In this document: one piece after another, positions 1 through 8,095 of the stretch
How positions within the stretch are numbered: the stretch's first letter is position 1
Layout of the letters: each line of letters opens with the position of its first letter
Source of the DNA: G963701675 sp963701675
GTDB lineage: Bacteria > Planctomycetota > Planctomycetia > Gemmatales > Gemmataceae
Assembly: GCA_963701675.1 (NCBI GenBank)
Contig: OY969623.1
Coordinates: 4,464,001 to 4,528,000 of the forward strand
Reading direction: 5' to 3'
DNA: 64,000 bases
Program-made: the position numbers and the translations under genes
The notes under the pieces: generated by a model
What the model saw: the letters and a program-made list of their open reading frames with translations, nothing else
The model's database searches: none
Told to the model about the DNA's origin: nothing

Positions 1-2
1 CC

Positions 3-1526
3 TATGTGACCGGGTCAACAGATTCAACCAACTTCCCGACGACACCGGGGGCGTTCGACACCAGTTACGACGCCAATGATGATGGGTTCGTGGCCAGGCT
101 GAGCGCTGACGGCGCCAGCCTCCATTACGGCACCTATCTTGGCGGGTCTAGCGAAGATCATGGCGACGCAATCGCCGTGGATACCTCTGGCAACGCCTAC
201 GTGACCGGCTCCACAGTCTCCACCGATTTCCCGACGACGCCGAGGTCGTTCGATACTGACTACAACGGCGGCAGTGTCGATGCTTTCGTGGCCAAGCTGA
301 GCGCGGACGGCGCCAGCCTCGTCTACGGCACCTACTTCGGCGCGTCTACCTTCGACAGAGGCGTCGATATCGCCGTCGACGCCTCCGGCAATGCCTACGT
401 GAGCGTGTGGACAAACTCCACCAATTTCCCGACGACGCCGGGGGCCTTCGACACCAGCCACAACGGCTCCACCGATGCTTTCATGGCCAAGCTGAGCGCG
501 GACGGCACCAGCCTCGTCTACGGCACCTATCTTGGCGGGACCGACGAGGATGGTAGTCGAGGAATCGCCGTGGACGCCGCCAGTAACGCCTACGTCACCG
601 GCTATACACGCTCCACCGACTTTCCGACGACGCCGGGGGCCTTCGACACCAGCCACAACGGCTCCACCGATGTCTTCGTGGCCAAGGTGAGCGCGGACGG
701 CGCCAGTGTCGACTACAGCACCTATCTTGGCGGGGTCGACCATGAGTATGGCCACGGAATCGCCCTGGACGCCGTTGGTAACGCCTACGTGACAGGATGG
801 ACATCCTCCACCAATTTCCCGACGACACCGGGGGCCTTCGACACCAGCCACAACGGCAGCAATGATGCCTTCATCGCCAAGGTGAGCGCGGACGGCGCCA
901 GTCTCACTTACGGCACGTATCTTGGCGGGTCCGACCTCGACCGTGGCCACCGAATCGCCGTGGATGCCGCTGGCAGCGCCTATGTGACCGGGTACACAGA
1001 CTCAACCAATTTCCCGACTACGCCCGGGGTGCTGAAGCGCCGCAACCGCGGGAGTAGCGATGGGTTCGTGACCAAATTCGCCGAGGTGTTGCGGACAGAG
1101 ATTAGACCCATGCCGGCCCCGGCAGTGACGGCTGCCGGGCCCGGCAAGGTTGGGATAGGAACGGGGACCGATGTGCGCCCGTCCGCGCACATGGCGGGAC
1201 ATGAGTTGACGGCGCGTTGCCGTCGGGGGAGACGACTACAGTCCGTCGGTCGGCCAGGTCGACGGTTGGAACCGATCCAAGTAGACCCGCAAGTACGCAT
1301 TCACGTTGCCGCGGTTCACCAATTCCACAAACACCACCATGAACGGCGTCTTCTTGGTCCGGTCCTCGCTGTCACAAACCACCACGGTGTCGGCGTTGGC
1401 AACGGTGACGCTGTTTTGGTTCGAGTTGTAGGCATCGCGAACGTCGGTATCCTTCGGCACCAAAAGCACGTGCGTGTAGCGGATGACGCCGCCATAATGG
1501 CCTTTTCCTCTATCCAGTTCACATGA
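3..1526 (+). CDS. SBBP-repeat beta-propeller protein, 3' part
   Basis: Partial at the window edge. About six tandem units of roughly 65 residues are visible, each with the core AYVTG-(x)-STNFPTTPGAFDTS followed by a DAF(V/I)AKLSADG segment and a YLGG turn, the pattern of the SBBP (seven-bladed-propeller-associated) family of large secreted or surface proteins. The last unit ends LKRRNR...GFVTKFAE, almost the same as the natural end of the homologous gene near 62.99 kb (KRRNR...GFVTKFAQT, then stop). Here no stop follows and the frame continues another 145 or so codons through low-complexity Arg-rich sequence antisense to the phage gene at 1236-1670. The true C-terminus is therefore probably near 1080-1105 and the extension is an artefact of a lost stop. 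The long minus-strand frame at 24-950 is the repeat shadow. Confidence 0.85.
   Translation, partial: YVTGSTDSTNFPTTPGAFDTSYDANDDGFVARLSADGASLHYGTYLGGSSEDHGDAIAVDTSGNAYVTGSTVSTDFPTTPRSFDTDYNGGSVDAFVAKLSADGASLVYGTYFGASTFDRGVDIAVDASGNAYVSVWTNSTNFPTTPGAFDTSHNGSTDAFMAKLSADGTSLVYGTYLGGTDEDGSRGIAVDAASNAYVTGYTRSTDFPTTPGAFDTSHNGSTDVFVAKVSADGASVDYSTYLGGVDHEYGHGIALDAVGNAYVTGWTSSTNFPTTPGAFDTSHNGSNDAFIAKVSADGASLTYGTYLGGSDLDRGHRIAVDAAGSAYVTGYTDSTNFPTTPGVLKRRNRGSSDGFVTKFAEVLRTEIRPMPAPAVTAAGPGKVGIGTGTDVRPSAHMAGHELTARCRRGRRLQSVGRPGRRLEPIQVDPQVRIHVAAVHQFHKHHHERRLLGPVLAVTNHHGVGVGNGDAVLVRVVGIANVGILRHQKHVRVADDAAIMAFSSIQFT
1112..1145. repeat. GC-rich inverted repeat after the SBBP gene
   Basis: Arms of 13 bases (1113-1125 and 1132-1144, one mismatch) around a 6-base spacer. 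It can form a strong hairpin just past the likely natural end of the SBBP gene, but no T-run follows, so an intrinsic terminator cannot be claimed. It also marks the boundary between the SBBP gene and the phage head module. Confidence 0.6.
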
Positions 1527-1670
1527 AAGCACACCCGGCACGTCCTTCACGTTCGGATCGCCGCTAGGAACTGGGCTGGAGATGTTCACACCGCGCCAGA
1601 TGTCGATGAAGACATTGGCCCGAATGGCGCCGGGAGACGTGTTGCTCGTTTGTGGTGCAGGTACGGCCAT
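1236..1670 (-). CDS. Phage-module protein of unknown function
   Basis: 144 residues and the last gene of the minus-strand phage head module, starting 3 bases after the connector stop, so very likely co-transcribed and translationally coupled. There are no Cys-rich, transmembrane or catalytic motifs. The composition is beta-rich and Val-rich (segments around TVVVCDSEDRTKK and MVVFVELVNRG). By position it could be a head-closure or adaptor protein, but nothing in the sequence proves this. Its 3' half overlaps antisense with the run-on SBBP frame. Confidence 0.75.
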   Translation of the reverse strand: MAVPAPQTSNTSPGAIRANVFIDIWRGVNISSPVPSGDPNVKDVPGVLSCELDRGKGHYGGVIRYTHVLLVPKDTDVRDAYNSNQNSVTVANADTVVVCDSEDRTKKTPFMVVFVELVNRGNVNAYLRVYLDRFQPSTWPTDGL

Positions 1671-1673
1671 GGC

Positions 1674-2528
1674 TTACACTCGATGGTTGCGATAGGGCCG
1701 AAGAAGCGCTTTCACTCGACCGGGAAGTTGGGCGTGCGTTTGCTCGGTGCTGAAGAACGTGCTTCCCTTGATGTTCTCCTGCGACAAGAACACGTCCCGG
1801 CCGCGGTTGGCGAACCAGCTGGCGACCAGTTCGGCGCAGGCTTCCTGGACATCTTCCGGGATGGTGCTGAACCCGGCCGTGTACTGGATGCGGTAGTTTC
1901 GAAATCCGCGCGCCCAAACGGGCGTTTCGTCGAGGCCGTTGTGGTCCCAGTACAAATAGCCGCGAAGTCCATCGATGCCGAACGCCTGAAGCTCTTCCGT
2001 GTGCAGTTTCAAGCCTGCATAGCGACCACGGGCGTCATAGGCGCCCTGCGGCGCAAACACGTCCGCCGACGGCCAACTCTCGAATCCGCTGATCGCCTGC
2101 GCCGACCACCCGTTCCCCAAGGCGGTGATGGCCGCGGCGACGGCGGTAACCGTAACATTGCTGGCGAACGTCACCGTGTTAGTCGTTGCACTGCCGCTGG
2201 CGACGCGCTTCAGCGTCACTCCCGTACTCGTCACGGAAACGCGCGCCTGCTGGTTCGTCGTGGTCAGCGTGTTTTGCACCTCGAGGACGGTGGCCGGGTT
2301 GGTTCGCACCGATTGCACGCTCACGATCGGAAACTGCCTCAGAACCAGCACCGGCTCATCGCTGCCGTCGTAGATCTCATCAAAGCTCGAACTGACGAAA
2401 TCACGCCGGCAATACCGCTGAATCGCCTTGGATGCGTTTTCGATTAACGCCGTGATGATGGGTTCGTCGACGTCACGCGAACTCGGGATGTGTTGTCGGG
2501 CGACGTCAAGGTCGATGAGTTGCGCCAT
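1674..2528 (-). CDS. Head-tail connector protein (gp6-like)
   Basis: About 284 residues. The N-terminal 100 residues (MAQLIDLDVARQHI..., then ITALIENASKAIQRYCRRDF) match the helical Phage_gp6-like connector domain that docks on the portal ring in HK97-type phages: an acidic helix, a paired helix ending YCRRDF, then a beta segment with FPIVSVQSV. The remainder carries a long insertion rich in Thr and Val (a putative beta domain) before a final helix EDVQEACAELVASWFANRGRD typical of the family. The start was chosen at 2528 because its ATG overlaps the stop of the preceding gene by one base (TAATG). Longer than the usual roughly 100-residue connectors because of the insertion. Confidence 0.7.
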   Translation of the reverse strand: MAQLIDLDVARQHIPSSRDVDEPIITALIENASKAIQRYCRRDFVSSSFDEIYDGSDEPVLVLRQFPIVSVQSVRTNPATVLEVQNTLTTTNQQARVSVTSTGVTLKRVASGSATTNTVTFASNVTVTAVAAAITALGNGWSAQAISGFESWPSADVFAPQGAYDARGRYAGLKLHTEELQAFGIDGLRGYLYWDHNGLDETPVWARGFRNYRIQYTAGFSTIPEDVQEACAELVASWFANRGRDVFLSQENIKGSTFFSTEQTHAQLPGRVKALLRPYRNHRV

Positions 2529-2848
2529 TAGTTGATGCTCCGATATCTGGCTACACACGAGAGCTTGCGGAAAAGTGTGAAGCCGGAGAATGTTGCGGTG
2601 ATCTCGACGTAATAAACGGCATTCTGACCCAACGACGCACTGTTGACGGCCGTGATGACGCCTTCGTATCGGCCGTCGGAGCTGGCGATGTAGCTCATCG
2701 TCGTCGGACCTTGAATACTGGCGCCGTCCGAATCCTTGAGGCGAAAGGACACGGTAGCGCTGTTGATGTAAGCGTCCGTCGATGCGTTCTTGAGCTTGTC
2801 CAGCCGCACCAAGACGTCCGATCCGATGGAAATCAATTCTGCAGCCAT
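2528..2848 (-). CDS. Small phage-module protein
   Basis: 106 residues, beta-rich, beginning MAAELISIGSDVLVRLDKLKN. The layout (a conserved statement of allowed variation followed by YEGVITAVN and YYVEITATF) resembles small Ig-like or head-fibre accessory proteins, but no family is recognised with confidence. It starts one base after the stop of the upstream gene and its stop overlaps the next start by one base, showing tight translational coupling inside the module. Confidence 0.65.
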   Translation of the reverse strand: MAAELISIGSDVLVRLDKLKNASTDAYINSATVSFRLKDSDGASIQGPTTMSYIASSDGRYEGVITAVNSASLGQNAVYYVEITATFSGFTLFRKLSCVARYRSIN

Positions 2849-2849
2849 G

Positions 2850-3149
2850 TTAATGCTCGAATAAGGTTGGGTTTCCCTCGATACGCTCGGTTAGGAGCGG
2901 CTCGCCGCCGGCGATTTCCAGAAGACTAGCGGTGGCGGCCGTGAGGCTTCTCCAGGAACTGCCGAGTTCGTTCAAGGAAGGATCGGCCGCCGCGACTTCC
3001 AACAAAGCACACTCGCCGTGGACCTGTTCCCTCAACGTGATCTCGTCATACAGCGGCGCAAAGATGCTGCCGCCTCCGCCACCGAGAGTTATTGGTGTCG
3101 CGGATACCGGGGTGCTTCCTATCGCAAACGAGTTTGCAGCGATGGCCAT
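2850..3149 (-). CDS. Small phage-module protein
   Basis: 99 residues. The N-terminus is a Gly/Pro/Thr-rich linker (TPITLGGGGGS), followed by an acidic, Leu-rich part with repeated LLE/LLT motifs. No recognised domain. It starts one base after the stop of the fibre-like gene and ends one base before the next start, so it is part of the same transcript. Function unknown; position suggests a virion accessory protein. Confidence 0.55.
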   Translation of the reverse strand: MAIAANSFAIGSTPVSATPITLGGGGGSIFAPLYDEITLREQVHGECALLEVAAADPSLNELGSSWRSLTAATASLLEIAGGEPLLTERIEGNPTLFEH

Positions 3150-3150
3150 G

Positions 3151-4242
3151 CTAGGACGCCAGTAATCCGTAGTTCTTTAGGGCCTTCACCACGTCCGACA
3201 GGGTGTAGGCCGTCGATCCAACGTTTCCGGTGAATGTGGAGTCCACGCGGCAAGCAGTGCCGGCGCCGCCGGTGAACCCCGTAGTCTCGCCCGTCGCGCT
3301 GTGTTGCGTTGTCGGCGTGGCGCCAAAAAAGCCAATGGTTGTGCCGTCGTGATTTAGGGCGTTGTCGATCTCGCACTCGCCGCAAATCAGCGTTCCACCG
3401 TTAAGAACCAGGTTGGTTGCGCCTCCGCCGGTGAGCAGGCCAAGATTGACTAGCGACGCTTTGATCTCAGCGGTGCTGCTCGGTCGCGAGGCAGGAGTGA
3501 CGCCAAAGAACCCGAGCTGCACGCCACCTGATGCACCTCGGATTCTGATGCCTTCTAGCCATGACGTGGTGTAGCGAGCGTAGAGAGTAAGGTCCGATGC
3601 GCGGCTGGCATCCGTGGCGACGTTCCAACTCACTACGATCTGGCCGGCTTGGCGATCTTCCGTGGTGCTACTTTCCAACCAGAATTCAAACTCCACTCCG
3701 AAGCCGGCGCCAGGAGTGCCGCTGCTATTGTGTCCGACCACTACTGCGGGGAGTGCAGTGGTAGTTAGTGCGGAACTACTGATGAAAGCCGCCCGCGTTG
3801 CGGAGTTCAGCGTCGGACTGTGGGAACTAACCCTTAGGGCCGTGCCGCTAAATGCCAGGTCGCCGCTGTCCGTTAGTTCGCCATTGGCAGAAACGTAAAG
3901 CACTCTCGCATTGGTGAGGCTTCCCGTCTTGAGGACCGCACGGCCGGCGGGATAGGTCAGGAAGCAATCTTTGGCGCCGGCGCTGAAATTCACGGCCGAA
4001 CCGCCGTTGGAACTTGCCAATACCGTCGTCCGGGTGAGCGTGGTGCTGGCAGAGAGGGTTCCAACTCCGACTTCCCACTCCGTGCCGCCTTGGGAAGCGA
4101 TGCAATAGGGGAAGGTATCACCAACGGATAGCGCCGCTGCGAAGGTCTGATAGCCAACCACGGCGCCGGCGAGCGTAAAGGCGCCGGTGCCGGTGGTCAC
4201 ACTCGTTTCCCAAACTCGATCTCTAAGCAGCGGTCCGGCCAT
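3151..4242 (-). CDS. Fibre-like phage structural protein
   Basis: 363 residues. The N-terminal 100 residues begin MAGPLLRDRVWETSVTTG and contain a small beta domain (GTEWEVGVGTLSASTTLTRTTVLASSNGGSAVNFSAG) that I recognise as recurring at the N-terminus of phage tail- or head-fibre proteins. The rest is Ser/Thr/Ala/Gly-rich, with alternating beta-like segments and no transmembrane region, as expected for an elongated trimeric fibre. The C-terminus (ALKNYGLLA) resembles fibre ends that read ...VKALKNLGLL. Receptor-binding or head-fibre function is inferred from composition and context. Confidence 0.65.
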   Translation of the reverse strand: MAGPLLRDRVWETSVTTGTGAFTLAGAVVGYQTFAAALSVGDTFPYCIASQGGTEWEVGVGTLSASTTLTRTTVLASSNGGSAVNFSAGAKDCFLTYPAGRAVLKTGSLTNARVLYVSANGELTDSGDLAFSGTALRVSSHSPTLNSATRAAFISSSALTTTALPAVVVGHNSSGTPGAGFGVEFEFWLESSTTEDRQAGQIVVSWNVATDASRASDLTLYARYTTSWLEGIRIRGASGGVQLGFFGVTPASRPSSTAEIKASLVNLGLLTGGGATNLVLNGGTLICGECEIDNALNHDGTTIGFFGATPTTQHSATGETTGFTGGAGTACRVDSTFTGNVGSTAYTLSDVVKALKNYGLLAS

Positions 4243-4263
4243 GATCGTTCCACCGTTTTGGTA

Positions 4264-4536
4264 TTAGGTCTTCGTTTCCGTCATCGCGCGAACGACTGCC
4301 GCCACATGCTCGGCACTAGGCGTCTGACTTGGGCTGAGCGGCGGCAAGCTCGGAAACTTGCTCCGCAACAGTTCCCATAGGAGCGCGAAGATCAGCGTGA
4401 TGTCAGGTTTGGGCGTCGGAATCGGGGGAAGGATCGGGCCCGGTGTTGGCGCCGGACCAATCCCTTTGTGCCGAGCCAACCAACCGAGGATGAGGCCGGC
4501 GATTCCAATCACGATTTCCCAAGTTTCTTGGCTCAT
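4264..4536 (-). CDS. Small single-pass membrane protein, holin- or spanin-like
   Basis: About 90 residues from the ATG at 4536, chosen because it overlaps the upstream stop in an ATGA. One hydrophobic segment near the start (WEIVIGIAGLILGWLARHKG), then a Pro-rich stretch (repeated PxP) and a second hydrophobic patch (LIFALLWELL). Such small membrane proteins beside a secreted peptidase are common in phage lysis cassettes. The holin or spanin role is inferred from topology and context only. A longer ORF to 4587 exists but lacks a better ribosome site. Confidence 0.5.
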   Translation of the reverse strand: MSQETWEIVIGIAGLILGWLARHKGIGPAPTPGPILPPIPTPKPDITLIFALLWELLRSKFPSLPPLSPSQTPSAEHVAAVVRAMTETKT

Positions 4537-5219
4537 GGCTTGCCTCTCCACAGAAGTAATACGATGCCCGCGGCGCCCGCGATCCACGCCGCGATCGGGA
4601 TGCGCATCGACGGCGGCAATACTTTTTTCCCATCGGGGTCTTTGCTTGGGTCATAGCGCGGATCGGCCCTGCGAATCGCCGCCGCCAATCGCTCGGCATT
4701 CTCGTAGCGATCCTGGCGTAACAACACTTTGCCGTTGGGCTCTTGCAAATAGATGGTCGGCGAGCCGTCCGTCTTGAATCCGAGGCCGCGAATGAGCGGC
4801 GCATCGGGCTCGTAGTCCTGGATGACGAGCTCGTTTCGTAGCGATGCAAACACCGGTGCGGTTCCAATGTCCGACAGCACCGCGTCACGAGAGGCCTTGT
4901 CGCCGATGATCGTCAGCCGAAGCTTCTTCGCATCGTCGGGAACCTGTCCCACCGTGAGCGATTCGATGGCGTCATGTTTGGACACGGGTTTGCCGTTGAC
5001 GGTGTAGCGCTCGCCTCGTTGGCCAACTTTGTTCGGCACCACGCCGGTGGGTGGGTCCTTGGAACGACCGCGAGCGCAGGCGCACGTCTGGTGGCAAGGT
5101 CCGGTGGAAGCACACGTGCAGGTGAAGCACGGGCATAATACGGAACACCGACACCATTCTGATTTTTCGACTTCGCCGTGAAGGAGCACGGCTGCGATCA
5201 TTAACAACCCAAAGCTCAT
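4533..5219 (-). CDS. Cys-rich, thioredoxin-like membrane protein
   Basis: About 228 residues. The ATG at 5219 is preferred over the GTG at 5225 because AAGGAG lies 9 bases upstream. Order: hydrophobic leader (MSFGLLMIAAVLLHG); a metallothionein-like cluster of nine Cys within about 26 residues (WCRC...CPCFTCTC...CHQTCAC); a domain whose end (GSPTIYLQEPNGKVLLRQDRY then a helix) fits the cis-Pro strand and last helix of a thioredoxin fold, but with no CxxC active site; and a C-terminal transmembrane segment (AAWIAGAAGIVLLLW). It sits between the secreted peptidase and the small membrane protein. Function unknown; metal binding or a membrane-bound partner for the peptidase are possibilities. Confidence 0.6.
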   Translation of the reverse strand: MSFGLLMIAAVLLHGEVEKSEWCRCSVLCPCFTCTCASTGPCHQTCACARGRSKDPPTGVVPNKVGQRGERYTVNGKPVSKHDAIESLTVGQVPDDAKKLRLTIIGDKASRDAVLSDIGTAPVFASLRNELVIQDYEPDAPLIRGLGFKTDGSPTIYLQEPNGKVLLRQDRYENAERLAAAIRRADPRYDPSKDPDGKKVLPPSMRIPIAAWIAGAAGIVLLLWRGKP

Positions 5220-5231
5220 GGACACGACTCC

Positions 5232-5846
5232 TTAGTTCCAGGGCGGCGGTGGTGGCGGCGGTGCAATGAGCACAACGGCCCAGCCCATGCCGCCGCCGCG
5301 CCATCGCTGGAGGAATTCATCGGGCGTCAACCACACATGTTGGTCGTCGCGCGGGAAGTTGTTATCGCTGATGCAAGCCCATTTCGAACTCAAATGAGTC
5401 AAATTCACCATGTGCGCGATCGTGCCGGCATAGTGGGGATCGTGTCCGTCGTACGTCACGCACGGAAGCCGGCCGGTTGCCAGGGCGGCGCGCAAGATGG
5501 TCGAGTCGTTCCCTTCGTACTGCACATACGTCGCTCCGTTGCCGTACTTCGCGATCATCTGGTCGACTTTCTCCGGATAACCGCCGCCCGGCTCTTGTCG
5601 CATCTTTTCGAACAAGTCGAACAGCTTTCGCTCGTTCTGATAGCGGGCGCTCCATGTAATGCTTGCGAAGACACACAGGCCCGCGCCGTCGCGCCCGCCC
5701 TGGTTGCGAAACTTCTCCGAAGCCGGCAGGTCGCAGGTAACTTCCTCCGTCCCATCCGGCGATGTCTTGCTACCCTCGACCGGCCGCCCCGGCCTCTGAA
5801 CCGGAACAACGGCAAGTAGGCACAACAGCAAGCTGAGTTTGTACAT
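5232..5846 (-). CDS. Secreted papain-like (C39-type) cysteine peptidase
   Basis: 204 residues with a signal peptide (MYKLSLLLCLLAVVPVQ). The mature part has the papain-like order Cys58 (GAGLCVFASI), His145 (TIAHMVNL) and Asn162 (CISDNNFP), with spacing like Peptidase_C39_2 enzymes. The C-terminus is a poly-Pro tail. Such peptidases can cleave peptide crosslinks or process proteins outside the cytoplasm. Within this module it could be the lysis enzyme or a virion-associated peptidase (inference). A heptamer-repeat hairpin abuts its start codon directly, leaving no good ribosome site. Catalytic residues are assigned by eye. Confidence 0.6.
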   Translation of the reverse strand: MYKLSLLLCLLAVVPVQRPGRPVEGSKTSPDGTEEVTCDLPASEKFRNQGGRDGAGLCVFASITWSARYQNERKLFDLFEKMRQEPGGGYPEKVDQMIAKYGNGATYVQYEGNDSTILRAALATGRLPCVTYDGHDPHYAGTIAHMVNLTHLSSKWACISDNNFPRDDQHVWLTPDEFLQRWRGGGMGWAVVLIAPPPPPPPWN

Positions 5847-5916
5847 AGTCGTCAGTTGTCAGTTGTCAGTCGTCAGTTGTCCGCACTGACAACTGACAAC
5901 TAGCAACTGACAACTC
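5847..5916. repeat. Heptamer tandem array, inverted (TCAGTTG family)
   Basis: Repeats of the 7-mer TCAGTTG on the left arm, then an inverted arm of CAACTGA, with a short central spacer. The array exactly fills the gap between two same-strand phage genes (5846 and 5917) and could fold into a long hairpin in the transcript. Confidence 0.85.
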
Positions 5917-6357
5917 CTAAGTGATGATCTGTGAGACGGCGGCGAGGTCGTCGTCGGTGCCAGGGGCGAAGCGTGGCTTCAGTCCCAGCGCGACGACGGC
6001 AATGATGTTCGTCGTCCCGTTGCCGACGGTGGCTCGGCCGCGCAGGTAACGATAAGTCGTGGTCAATTCTTCGGACTTCACGTTGACGATTGCGATCTTG
6101 GTGTCGTCCGTGCCCGCAAACTGGGTAATCGTCTTACCGGTAACCGTCTGTCCGCCCGTGTCGGATGTGTCCGTGCTTTCGCGGACCAGGAAGTCGATGG
6201 TGCTGTCGATGCTTCCCGCGGCGCCGAGGAGCAAGATGAACATTGCCTCGTGGAACTTCGACATGTCGATGTAATCGGTGTTCACCGTGCTGTTGTTGTG
6301 ATTCGCGGGGCTGACCTTGCCGACCACCGCGATGCGTTCGCTCGGTTGAGATTGCAT
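5917..6357 (-). CDS. Putative capsid decoration or head-stabilising protein
   Basis: 146 residues immediately downstream of the major capsid gene, the usual place for a decoration protein. The sequence is beta-rich: MSKFHEAMFILLLGAAGS, then FLVRESTDTSD, then LTTTYRYLRGRATVG and IAVVALGLKPR. These match a small family of phage proteins described as head-stabilising or minor capsid. A GGAG ribosome site lies 9 bases upstream of the ATG. The function is inferred from position and secondary-structure pattern. It is flanked on both sides by heptamer-repeat hairpins. Confidence 0.6.
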   Translation of the reverse strand: MQSQPSERIAVVGKVSPANHNNSTVNTDYIDMSKFHEAMFILLLGAAGSIDSTIDFLVRESTDTSDTGGQTVTGKTITQFAGTDDTKIAIVNVKSEELTTTYRYLRGRATVGNGTTNIIAVVALGLKPRFAPGTDDDLAAVSQIIT

Positions 6358-6375
6358 TTCAGTGCTCCAATTGAA

Positions 6376-6511
6376 AAGTTGTTAGTTGTCAGTTGTCAGT
6401 TGTCAGTTGCTAGTTGTCAGTTGTCAGCGAAAACGTTGTTCCACGGACACAGTAATTGGTCCCGCAGACAGGTTTGCAACTGACAACTGACAACTAACAA
6501 CTGACAACTAC
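6376..6511. repeat. Heptamer tandem array, inverted (TCAGTTG family)
   Basis: Left arm 6378-6427 with about six units of the 7-mer TCAGTTG (some as TTAGTTG or CTAGTTG). A 46-base spacer follows, then the inverted arm 6474-6510 of CAACTGA and CAACTAA units. It lies between the capsid gene (ends 6514) and the next gene (starts 6357), and is the same family as the array at 5847. Confidence 0.85.
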
Positions 6512-6513
6512 GT

Positions 6514-7836
6514 TTACCCGGCCGCCAATCCGACGAATGGACTGAGCGTGGAACTGGCGTCCGAAAGCGTAACGGTGGATCGCATCCACGGCTGGCCATC
6601 GACGCGGGCAACGAAACGCCAGACGCCTTGGTTGTTCAAGAAGGCGACGTGCTCGCTGTAGGCAATTTCGATTTGCTGTCGATCGCCCACGAGGTAGTGG
6701 CGCAGATCGAGCAACAACACATCGCCAAGCGTATTTAGCGACGGCAGTTTCTCTGTCACCACAACAGGGATGCCTAGCAGCACCATCTGTGGCCGCTGAC
6801 GAGCATTGTCGATCCACACGATGTTGCCGGCCGTCGAGCTCATGGTGATCAACTTGGCCAGCACCGACGGATGGATGGCCCACACGGTGGTTCGCGGATC
6901 GTAACCGGGAAGCAGCCGGGCGAGCATTCCGGCCGCATCCGCCAGCGCGAAGGCGCTGGCGGCCGAGCGCGTGACGGAGATCAGTGCCGGCGAATTGAGT
7001 ACTCCGAGCGGCTTGCCCGTGCCGTTGCCGCGAAGGAAGGCATGATCCTCGTACCAACCGATCGCCCGGCCGAACAGGTTCAGAAGCAACGCCTCCAACC
7101 CGACGGCATTGTCGGCAAGCAACGCGTTCGACACCTTCGAGTATCCCGACAGTTCATGGGCGGTCAGGTCAATTTGCTTGAACGTCGGCTCCGTTTCCGT
7201 GATACTCGCTGCCTCTTCGGTCCAGCGGGCAACGAGGCCGCCGAGGAAGGCGGTGTCGCCGGATGCGGGGGCCGTCGTCACGTCGAGCACGGGGACTTGA
7301 ATCGACTTGCTCGCCATCGGTATGACCGTGGCTCGTGAGCGAACCACCGAGTTCTCCGCGACGACATCGATCAGCCGCGGCAGAAACTCTGCCGGCACCG
7401 TGTAACCTCCCTGAGAGCCGGTCTGGGTATTCATCGCGGCTTTCTGCCCGGACTGGTCCCAATCGGAAAAATGGGAGCCGTAGTGATCGGCGAGATAGCG
7501 CGCGTCGTTTCGACGCACGCCGAGCAACCAATCACCGAAGGAGTGTTTCGGGTCGCCGTCACCGCCCGGACCGAAAAGTGCCGGCGAGGCATGGCGGCGG
7601 GCGCTCGCGTGTGCATCCTGCACCTTCTGGATGGTCTGGTTGATGACCTGATCAATCGTGTCGGCCCAACGGCCGGCGGCGGCGTCGAGCGATTGTTTCA
7701 CCACGGCGCCAACGGGATCACCGTTGACCGACTCCGCGATGTTCGAGTCGGTAAGCAACGGGGCGTAGTCGTCGGGCACGTCGATCGTCGCGCCGGCAGG
7801 CTGCCCCTTCCAGTCTTTGAGGAGTTTGAGGAACAC
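6514..7836 (-). CDS. HK97-family major capsid protein
   Basis: 440 residues starting at a GTG with AAAGGA upstream. The N-terminal 100 residues are a charged, helical scaffold-like domain (FLKLLKDWKGQPAG...) of the type removed by the prohead protease encoded just upstream. The HK97-fold shell part follows, with NTQTGSQGGYTVPAEFLPRLIDVV (family N-arm signature), VVRSRATVIPMASKSIQVPVL, and the P-domain and A-domain segments ending in GVWRFVARVDGQP. Length fits the family. It forms the procapsid with portal and protease. An encapsulin was considered and rejected because terminase and portal genes flank it. Confidence 0.93.
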   Translation of the reverse strand: MFLKLLKDWKGQPAGATIDVPDDYAPLLTDSNIAESVNGDPVGAVVKQSLDAAAGRWADTIDQVINQTIQKVQDAHASARRHASPALFGPGGDGDPKHSFGDWLLGVRRNDARYLADHYGSHFSDWDQSGQKAAMNTQTGSQGGYTVPAEFLPRLIDVVAENSVVRSRATVIPMASKSIQVPVLDVTTAPASGDTAFLGGLVARWTEEAASITETEPTFKQIDLTAHELSGYSKVSNALLADNAVGLEALLLNLFGRAIGWYEDHAFLRGNGTGKPLGVLNSPALISVTRSAASAFALADAAGMLARLLPGYDPRTTVWAIHPSVLAKLITMSSTAGNIVWIDNARQRPQMVLLGIPVVVTEKLPSLNTLGDVLLLDLRHYLVGDRQQIEIAYSEHVAFLNNQGVWRFVARVDGQPWMRSTVTLSDASSTLSPFVGLAAG

Positions 7837-7874
7837 TTGAGTCGTCCTTTGTTTTTGGTCCGTTGTTCGTCGCT

Positions 7875-7914
7875 AAGCCCATCCGCCATAGGCGGAAAAC
7901 ACCTGGGCTTTGCA
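7875..7914. repeat. Palindrome related to the AAGCCCACGG element
   Basis: Outer arms AAGCCCA and TGGGCTT surround an inner TCCGCC-ATA-GGCGGA hairpin. This is a diverged or composite relative of the short palindrome seen at 9849, 14671, 16707 and 59731. It lies in the 259-base gap between the protease and capsid genes, where I see no gene. Confidence 0.6.
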
Positions 7915-8095
7915 ACGCACACACGAGTTAAGAGAAACTCAACGCCACATCTGTCTCCAGGTCCGTTTGAACCCTAACAGTTCAAGACGCCGATTGAACA
8001 AGATGGCACAGTTCATTGTCAATATTAATGCTGATATTTTCATATCTTGATGCATCACAGAGACAGCGCGTGTCAATGGAGACTCGGAACATGAA

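Noticed and set aside
24..950. Long minus-strand ORF opposite the SBBP gene
   Set aside because: It is the antisense of tandem repeats, which keeps frames open. The plus strand carries the recognisable SBBP motif and the same family occurs at the right end of the window.
5847..6511. Heptamer arrays as a CRISPR array
   Set aside because: The units are only 7 bases, contiguous without spacers, and no cas genes lie near.
6514..7836. Capsid gene as an encapsulin
   Set aside because: A portal, protease and terminase lie beside it and it has a long N-terminal scaffold domain, which encapsulins lack.
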